Made by a program: the position numbers and the translations under genes
The notes under the pieces: model-generated
What the model was told of the DNA's origin: nothing
The model's input: only the letters and a program-made list of their open reading frames with translations
Databases searched by the model: none
Assembly (NCBI GenBank): GCA_002774555.1
Contig: PEYC01000001.1
Span: 1-13,873 of the forward strand
Reading direction: 5' to 3'
Length of the DNA: 13,873 bases
From: Candidatus Nealsonbacteria bacterium CG08_land_8_20_14_0_20_36_22
GTDB taxonomy: Bacteria > Patescibacteriota > Minisyncoccia > Minisyncoccales > GWA2-38-27
Shown here: positions 7,364-11,830 of the stretch, piece after piece
Position numbering within the stretch: the stretch's first letter is position 1
Layout of the letters: each line of letters starts with the position of its first letter

Positions 7364-8086
7364 TTAAACCTTTAGGTTTGAGTAAATATCTTGGACTGCC
7401 TCGTTTTCATCTAAGGCCTCAAATAATTTCTGGCAGGACTCTTTTTCTGCAACTTCGACTATTTCTTTGGCTACCCAGTCCAGAGAAGAAGAATCAATTT
7501 TAACTCCTTTTTCTTCCAGAGTCCTTTTTGCTTTCTCTAATTCCTCTGGCTTAGTATAAACATCTAAAAAATCATCATGCCAATAAATGTCTTCAGCGCC
7601 AGCCTCAATTACTAAGAGTTCGAGTTCGTCATTTTTGATTTTTGCTTTTTGATTTTTAATATTGATTATTATTACGCCTTTTCTCTCAAAGAGCCATCTG
7701 ACCGAACCTTCGCCAGCTAATTTTCCGCCATTTTGATTTAAAATTTGCTTAATTTCTCCCAAGGTTCTATTTTTATTATCAGTAATCCCTTCAATAATAA
7801 TAGCAATCCCTCCTGGTCCATAGGCCTCAAAAATAACTTTTTCTAGTTTTTCGCCAGCAAGTTCACCTGTACCTTTTTTCATTGCCCGTTCTATATTCTC
7901 CTTCGGCAGGGCAAACTTTTTGGCTTCTTCTAAGACCTGTCGCAATTTAGGATTAGTTTCAGGATTATTATTTTCTTTAGCAGCAACTGAAATCGCCCGA
8001 GCAAGTTTTGAAAAAATCTGGCCTCGTTTAGCGTCGGTAAATTGTTTTTTGTGTAATATTTTTTTAGCGTGAGAATGCCCTGACAT
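7364..8086 (-). CDS. yebC: YebC/PmpR family transcription or translation regulator
   Basis: A 240-aa YebC-family protein starting with the diagnostic MSGHSHAKKILHKKQFTDAK and then RGQIFSKLARAI. Other family segments are PKENIERAMKKGTGE, FEAYGPGGIAIIIEGITDNKNRT, GSVRWLFERKGVI and EAGAEDIYWHDD. YebC proteins bind DNA in some bacteria, and recent work links others to relief of ribosome stalling; which applies here cannot be told. Between GVIIINI and ELELLV there is an extra lysine-rich stretch (KNQKAKIKND) encoded by a short tandem AT repeat. The gene starts 21 bp after the lamin-tail gene and precedes ruvC, suggesting one operon. Confidence 0.93.
   Translation of the reverse strand: MSGHSHAKKILHKKQFTDAKRGQIFSKLARAISVAAKENNNPETNPKLRQVLEEAKKFALPKENIERAMKKGTGELAGEKLEKVIFEAYGPGGIAIIIEGITDNKNRTLGEIKQILNQNGGKLAGEGSVRWLFERKGVIIINIKNQKAKIKNDELELLVIEAGAEDIYWHDDFLDVYTKPEELEKAKRTLEEKGVKIDSSSLDWVAKEIVEVAEKESCQKLFEALDENEAVQDIYSNLKV
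7631..7658. repeat. Two tandem 14-bp AT-rich units inside yebC
   Basis: ATTTTTGATTTTTG followed by CTTTTTGATTTTTA on the plus strand, two near-identical 14-bp units. On the coding strand they give the lysine-rich KNQKAKIKN of YebC. The words resemble the AT-rich spacer filler nearby. Confidence 0.5.
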
Positions 8087-8107
8087 AACTTAATTTTACC
8101 CAGAAAA

Positions 8108-9250
8108 TTAACTTTTGTCTATATATTTTTTTAGAATTAGAACAGCTCCTGTTGAAAACACAGCAACAATAAGAGCAATTAAAATAACAGGGTAATTAGA
8201 GTCCTTAGATGATAGGGCAATATTGGCTTCTTGTTTTTCAATGTTCTGAGGTCTGTCCTCTGTTTTTTCTGTTTTTTTAGTAAGAAAGGGTTCTTGCTTG
8301 TTTTGGGGAGAAGATATAATATTTTTTGCTCCAGGAGTTAAATTATTGCTCCAAGTCCAGTCAGATGGAGTTTTGTTATATGATTGGCCCAAAGGTGCCT
8401 TTTCAAAGGTTATTGAATCGGCAATTTCTCCATTAGGATAGATTAAACTCAAACCATCGCCGTCATTGTTTAAAGTAATTTTAGTTTCAGGTCTTAAAAG
8501 GACTAAATATCCTAAAGGAGAGATTTTGGTATCCGGAGGAAAGGTATAAGTAGTAATTTTTCCTTTGTGGTCCTTAATTTTCCATTCCGAAAGCTCAACC
8601 TCAAAATTGTTTTGATTAAAAATTTCTATCCATTCTTCGGTCTCGTCTGGTCCTTCAGGTGAAGGCAGTATTTCGTTAAAAACAATACCCGAAGCATAAG
8701 TTAGCAAAGGTTTGACCTCCGCAATTCTTAATTCTTGATTCTGTTCGCTATTCTTTGCTTTTGGCGTACCAGCCGGTTCTTTGCTGGTTTGCCAGCCGGC
8801 AGAAGTTTTTTCCATTGTTTGTTTTGTGGAATTATCGCCAGCAAACCAACCAGAAGAACAATTAGTTTCATCAATTAAATTTCCAGAATTATCAAAAAGT
8901 TTTAAATCCTCGCCATCATTACTCAAAGCTCCTTTGTAAATTAAGTCAGCTGGAATTTCCGGAACAGTATTGTCATCGGTTTTTTCCAATAAATAAAAAC
9001 CCTCGGCAAGAATTATTCCCGAGAGTTTGATTTCCGGAGTTCCATCTCCGGTTCTTAGAATCCAGCCATCAAGATTTATAGGATTTTGAGTATTATTATA
9101 TAATTCTATCCATTCATCGTTCGCCGAAGTAGTTGTCCCCATCCAGGCGATTTCGTTGATAACTATATCTAAATTTTTTGATGCCAAAGATTTAATTGGA
9201 GACAGATAAAACAATAGAACAAAGACAATTATTAAAGAATATTTTTTCAT
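8108..9250 (-). CDS. Secreted, membrane-anchored protein with two lamin-tail domains
   Basis: A 380-aa cell-envelope protein. It begins with a signal peptide (MKKYSLIIVFVLLFYLSPIK, likely cleaved near SLA-SK). A first lamin-tail (LTD) domain follows at ~27-160 (IVINEIAWMGTTTSANDEWIE, then ELYNNTQNPINLDGWILR). A second is at ~187-310 (IVFNEILPSPEGPDETEEWI, then EIFNQNNFEVELSEWKIKD). A charged low-complexity linker precedes a C-terminal membrane helix (~353-373, VILIALIVAVFSTGAVLIL) and a short basic tail. LTD domains are immunoglobulin-like folds found in many extracellular bacterial proteins, especially in CPR; a binding or surface role is likely but the ligand is unknown. The protein would be displayed outside and anchored by its C-terminus. 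A TATAAT lies 6 nt before the start codon. yebC follows 21 bp downstream. Confidence 0.85.
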   Translation of the reverse strand: MKKYSLIIVFVLLFYLSPIKSLASKNLDIVINEIAWMGTTTSANDEWIELYNNTQNPINLDGWILRTGDGTPEIKLSGIILAEGFYLLEKTDDNTVPEIPADLIYKGALSNDGEDLKLFDNSGNLIDETNCSSGWFAGDNSTKQTMEKTSAGWQTSKEPAGTPKAKNSEQNQELRIAEVKPLLTYASGIVFNEILPSPEGPDETEEWIEIFNQNNFEVELSEWKIKDHKGKITTYTFPPDTKISPLGYLVLLRPETKITLNNDGDGLSLIYPNGEIADSITFEKAPLGQSYNKTPSDWTWSNNLTPGAKNIISSPQNKQEPFLTKKTEKTEDRPQNIEKQEANIALSSKDSNYPVILIALIVAVFSTGAVLILKKYIDKS

Positions 9251-9256
9251 TAATTA

Positions 9257-9262
9257 ATTATA
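9257..9262 (-). promoter_or_regulatory. -10 element of the lamin-tail/yebC/ruvC group
   Basis: TATAAT on the minus strand, with only 6 nt before the ATG at 9250. Transcription would start at about the A of the start codon, giving a leaderless message. A TGGACA (9279-9274) upstream resembles a -35 but is only 11 bp away, too close to be standard. Confidence 0.45.
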
Positions 9263-9381
9263 CAACAAAAATTTGTCCAGGACGAAAAAAACAAAGACAA
9301 AATATTTAAGGGCGGCGGAAAAGATTGATAAAAACCCAAAAATGAGTTAAATTAAAAGCAGAATAAAGTTAATATAAAAAC

Positions 9382-9456
9382 ATGGCAGAAGTTAAAATTT
9401 TACAACTCGCCGATTTCATCATCCCCGGCCACGCCGGGATGTATAAGGTTAAATAA
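9382..9456 (+). pseudogene. Remnant of a metallo-beta-lactamase-fold hydrolase (internal deletion)
   Basis: A 24-codon ORF reading MAEVKIL then QLADFIIPGHAGMYKVK and a stop. From memory, MAEVKIL resembles the N-terminus and ADFIIPGH-x-x-M-[FY]-KV the C-terminus of small metallo-beta-lactamase-fold hydrolases common in CPR and archaea. The rest, including the HxHxDH zinc site, is absent, as if about 200 codons had been deleted in frame. GH in IIPGH would be the last metal-site histidine. The peptide cannot have hydrolase activity. The coding sequence also forms a GC-rich hairpin, CCCGGC-CAC-GCCGGG, at 9424-9438. The reading rests on recall of family ends only, so confidence is moderate. Confidence 0.4.
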
Positions 9457-9519
9457 TTATGAAAATAAAAGATTTACCAAAATTTACAAAAAATATGTCA
9501 AATTTTTTATAAAATAATT

Positions 9520-9630
9520 ATGTCAAAAATTATAGAATTAAAAATTAAAAATCCGAAACAAATTTATCAGGAACTCGTCGTAGCGTTGTGTCCTTATAAA
9601 AATAGACCCGTAGGATCAATGTTTTTATAG
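9520..9630 (+). CDS. Short ORF of unknown function upstream of the 170-aa gene
   Basis: A 36-codon ORF (MSKIIELKIKNPKQIYQELV followed by VALCPYKNRPVGSMFL) that ends 8 bp before the 170-aa gene on the same strand. No domain, signal peptide or membrane helix is seen, and no Shine-Dalgarno sequence precedes it. The amphipathic start with no low-complexity repeat is protein-like, so it could be a small partner, a leader peptide, or the decayed front of a longer gene. Real translation is uncertain. Confidence 0.3.
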   Translation: MSKIIELKIKNPKQIYQELVVALCPYKNRPVGSMFL

Positions 9631-9638
9631 TAGAAGGC

Positions 9639-10151
9639 ATGCGAAAAAATCCAACAATAGGTCTTCGTTATCCCGGCAGAAAACTTAGAAAAAGATTATT
9701 GAAGAAACCAAATAAAAATTCAGCATTCTGGGCCAACCTTTATGATTTTGAAGTAGTTCCGTTTAAAAATAAAAAAGAAATTAACACACAAAAGTTTACT
9801 TTCGAGGAAATTATGAAAGATTTTCAAGAGAACAAAAAAAACAGTGAGGCATTTTGGAAACAACTCGAAGAACTTTATCAAAATAATACTATCACTAAAA
9901 AACCGCCAAAATTGGCGGGTATTGATCCTATGCTGTATTTGTTAATGTTGAAATGGATATGGATTCAAGAAGATTTTAATTATCGCTTCACTTGGCAAGA
10001 AGTAAATTCTCCTATTAGGTATGTTTTAGAGACGAGAACAGGTAGTAGAACCGCCAAAGGGGCCGGAAGGGCTAAGTTTTTCGCGGCGTTAATTTTACTT
10101 AAACACCATTTCACTTTTGAGCAAGTAAAGAAGATTATACCTCTTTACTAA
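9639..10151 (+). CDS. Unrecognised 170-aa protein convergent with the LexA-methyltransferase
   Basis: I do not recognise this family. The protein is very basic at the N-terminus (RYPGRKLRKRLLKKPNKN), followed by an aromatic segment FWANLYDFEVVPFKNKKE, a charged helix (FEEIMKDFQENKKNSEAFWK), a tryptophan-rich hydrophobic stretch PMLYLLMLKWIWIQEDFNYR, and a C-terminal TRTGSRTAKGAGRAKFFAAL followed by a helix pair that could be a nucleic-acid-binding helical unit. There is no signal peptide, and the hydrophobic part is too short and charged to be a clear membrane helix. No nuclease motif such as PD-(D/E)xK or HNH can be pointed to. It converges on the LexA-methyltransferase gene with a 4-bp overlap of the two ends. 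The ATG at 9639 is the only ATG before the in-frame stop at 9603-9605; AGAAGG lies 1 nt from it, unusually close. It might be a partner of the methyltransferase or unrelated accessory cargo. Confidence 0.6.
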   Translation: MRKNPTIGLRYPGRKLRKRLLKKPNKNSAFWANLYDFEVVPFKNKKEINTQKFTFEEIMKDFQENKKNSEAFWKQLEELYQNNTITKKPPKLAGIDPMLYLLMLKWIWIQEDFNYRFTWQEVNSPIRYVLETRTGSRTAKGAGRAKFFAALILLKHHFTFEQVKKIIPLY

Positions 10152-11620
10152 AATAACGGGAGAGAAGACATCTGACTTTCTTTTTTATTTTTCCTAAATT
10201 GTAATTTATATTTTTCTTTTATTTTACCGTTTTTTAATCGTGATAAAATCAATTCGTGATATTTTGGATCTATTTCTGCGGAAATATATTGTCTTTTAAG
10301 TAATTTACAAATCTCTAACTCAGAGCCGCTACCACCAAAAAGAACTAGAACTATATTGTTGGGTATCGTGCAAGACTTAATTAACATTTCTGTTAATTTT
10401 TGCGGTATCTGGCAGACGTGATAAGTTTTTTCTTTGCTTACATTCTTAACGAGGTCGAAATAAAACCAATCATAAGGCATTCTTCCTCTCGATCCATTTT
10501 TAAGATTGTGTAAGATTCTTTTATCAGTCGGGTTTTTATAGGGGACGGTTATATTATCCTTATAAAATTTATTTTTTTCTGTTTTCCGTATATGTAAAAT
10601 AGTCCGATGAGCGGTGGTAAAGCGTTTTGGAGTGTGGCCTACATTGGTATTATAAACCCACACATACTCGTTAATTAAAGAATAAATATTGTCTAAATAT
10701 CTCACTCGTAAGTGAGCATTTTGTTTAGGATAATTGAGCATAAATAGATTTCCATCGTCTTTCAAAACTCTCATTGATTCCTTAGTTAACTCAATATACC
10801 AATCAATGTATTCATCAAAATTTTTTGTATATGTTTGAGCCCCATATTTTATTCCTACATTATAATCAGGGTCTCCAAAAATCATATCTACACATTTATC
10901 AGGTAATTTTTTCAAAAGATCCATAATGTCTCCGAGATATACTTTATTCAAATACGGCTCTAATTCCCTTTCTTTTTTAATTTTATTTTCCTCAGTTTTG
11001 ATGCTTTTTTTCAATTCTTTTAATTCTTTGAATTTTCTTATTACAGTAATAACTTTTCCTTGTACTGCTAACTCTTTTGTGAAAATCGGCTTTAAATTTG
11101 GATTAGCGGGTTGAAGACGAAAGCCGTTTTTTTCTCTATAAATTTTCTTTAGCGTTACCTCATTATCATTTAGCAAAGCGACTACCGTTTCGCCGTTTTC
11201 GGCTGTCGGTTGTTTCCTTATCACCACAATGTCTCCATTAGAAATCCCTTCGCCAATCATACTATCACCACTAACCTTTAGTGCGAAATGTTCTCCCGAT
11301 TTAGATAGTTGAGATTTCGGCACTTCAATAATTTCTTTATCTTCTATTGCTTCAATAGGTTGGCCAGCAGCGATAGTTCCGAGCAGAGGGATAACTACCA
11401 AATCAGAGTATTTTTTATTTTCTGATATTTCTATGGTCCTGGCTTGATAATCTAATTTATTTAAATAACCTTTTTCTTTAAGCGTTTCTACGTGTTGATG
11501 AACAGTAGATTTTACTAATTTAAAATGTCTTCCGATTTCTTCTAAAGAGGGGGAATAGTCGTTTTCCTTTATATATTTCTTTATATATTCAAATATCTTT
11601 TTTTGTTTTGGAGTTAACAT
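10148..11620 (-). CDS. LexA repressor fused to a beta-class DNA methyltransferase
   Basis: One uninterrupted 490-aa ORF. Residues 1-~65 are a LexA winged-helix domain (MLTPKQKKIFEYIKKYIKEN, then DYSPSLEEIGRHF). Residues ~74-197 are an S24 autocleavage domain: cleavage bond A85-G86 (GTIAAGQPIEA), catalytic Ser120 (VSGDSM) and Lys158 (NDNEVTLKKI). A lysine- and glutamate-rich linker (~197-222) leads into a SAM-dependent DNA methyltransferase: motif IV is FGDPDYNVG (D250-N254), followed by a target-recognition region, then motif I-like VLVLFGGSGSE (428-432) and the motif II-like ISAEIDPKYHELI. The order IV then I marks the beta class, most often N6-adenine or N4-cytosine enzymes. The C-terminus SSLPLF resembles a sliding-clamp-binding end. 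Each half is of normal size. A start with AAAGGGG 5 nt upstream is clear. RecA-stimulated cleavage would separate the operator-binding domain from the catalytic domain plus methyltransferase. Function is inferred. Confidence 0.88.
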   Translation of the reverse strand: MLTPKQKKIFEYIKKYIKENDYSPSLEEIGRHFKLVKSTVHQHVETLKEKGYLNKLDYQARTIEISENKKYSDLVVIPLLGTIAAGQPIEAIEDKEIIEVPKSQLSKSGEHFALKVSGDSMIGEGISNGDIVVIRKQPTAENGETVVALLNDNEVTLKKIYREKNGFRLQPANPNLKPIFTKELAVQGKVITVIRKFKELKELKKSIKTEENKIKKERELEPYLNKVYLGDIMDLLKKLPDKCVDMIFGDPDYNVGIKYGAQTYTKNFDEYIDWYIELTKESMRVLKDDGNLFMLNYPKQNAHLRVRYLDNIYSLINEYVWVYNTNVGHTPKRFTTAHRTILHIRKTEKNKFYKDNITVPYKNPTDKRILHNLKNGSRGRMPYDWFYFDLVKNVSKEKTYHVCQIPQKLTEMLIKSCTIPNNIVLVLFGGSGSELEICKLLKRQYISAEIDPKYHELILSRLKNGKIKEKYKLQFRKNKKESQMSSLPLF

Positions 11621-11625
11621 ATTGA

Positions 11626-11634
11626 CACCCCTTT
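11626..11634 (-). promoter_or_regulatory. Ribosome binding site of the LexA-methyltransferase gene
   Basis: AAAGGGGTG on the minus strand, 5 nt before the ATG at 11620. It is one of only two good Shine-Dalgarno sites in the window and settles the start codon. Most neighbouring genes have none. Confidence 0.6.
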
Positions 11635-11654
11635 ATATTACTTGGTATTATTAT

Positions 11655-11660
11655 ATTATA
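11655..11660 (-). promoter_or_regulatory. -10 element of the LexA-methyltransferase gene
   Basis: A perfect TATAAT on the minus strand, giving a leader of about 28 nt that contains the ribosome binding site. At the standard 17-bp spacing, the -35 position (11683-11678) reads TTTTAT, a poor match. Confidence 0.5.
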
Positions 11661-11662
11661 CC

Positions 11663-11677
11663 GAACATTTACCGAAC
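11663..11677 (-). promoter_or_regulatory. LexA-box-like operator GTTC-N7-GTTC
   Basis: On the minus strand the sequence is GTTCGGTAAATGTTC, two GTTC half-sites in direct repeat with exactly 7 bp between, each followed by GG (period 11 bp, one helical turn). GTTC-N7-GTTC is the established LexA operator of alphaproteobacteria. It lies in the 17-bp spacer between the -10 and the -35 position of the gene that encodes the LexA domain, where a bound repressor would block polymerase. I found no second copy of this pattern in a scan by eye of the window. Binding by this protein is inferred. Confidence 0.65.
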
Positions 11678-11732
11678 ATAAAAGCTCGTCAACTGTGGAA
11701 AACTTTTAAAAGTCGAAAAATTAATTGAGAAA

Positions 11733-11765
11733 CCCCAGTAGTAAAACCTGCGGTTCACTATGGGG
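11733..11765. other. Structured hairpin element upstream of the LexA-methyltransferase promoter
   Basis: A nested hairpin: CCCCA, bulged G, TAGT, internal loop, AACC, loop TGC, GGTT, C, ACTA, TGGGG. It totals 13 base pairs with one bulge and one small internal loop and is GC-rich relative to its AT-rich flanks. It lies between the terminator of the acyl-CoA synthetase gene and the LexA-methyltransferase promoter. No long T run follows, so it does not look like an intrinsic terminator. It could be a REP-like repeat, a binding site or part of a small RNA. Confidence 0.5.
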
Positions 11766-11802
11766 CAGGCGGGACAAGAAATTAATCGGGGAAAAATATT
11801 AA

Positions 11803-11830
11803 AAAACCCGTCATTGACTTGACGGGTTTT
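11803..11830 (-). terminator. Rho-independent terminator of the acyl-CoA synthetase gene
   Basis: A perfect 11-bp stem, AAAACCCGTCA / TGACGGGTTTT, with a 6-nt loop (11814-11819). On the minus strand it is followed by TTAATATTTTT. The stem overlaps the TAA stop (11831-11829) by two bases. The plus strand also has a T-rich tail, so it could act in both directions. It should insulate the downstream LexA-methyltransferase gene from readthrough. Confidence 0.85.

Larger units (their letters stand above)
9251..9638. other. 388-bp stretch without a full-size gene
   Basis: On the right of the lamin-tail start this stretch holds that gene's promoter, a 24-codon ORF that looks like a deleted metallo-beta-lactamase-fold gene (9382-9456), a 17-codon ORF at 9459-9512 (MKIKDLPKFTKNMSNFL) and a 36-codon ORF at 9520-9630. 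The word AAATAATTATG precedes both of the last two ORFs (9451-9461 and 9512-9522). The composition and the nested minute ORFs suggest gene decay at the edge of an inserted segment. Confidence 0.5.

Noticed and set aside
9451..9522. Repeated AAATAATTATG as a possible attachment site or regulatory repeat
   Set aside because: Only 11 bp and almost all A+T, so chance is a fair explanation; noted under the intergenic entry only.
10926..11114. Plus-strand 62-codon ORF inside the LexA-methyltransferase gene
   Set aside because: Antisense shadow over the linker; hydrophobic by composition only, no ribosome binding site.
11691..11703. DnaA-box-like TTTTCCACA near the fusion promoter, possible origin
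   Set aside because: A single imperfect copy with no cluster, no dnaA or dnaN nearby.
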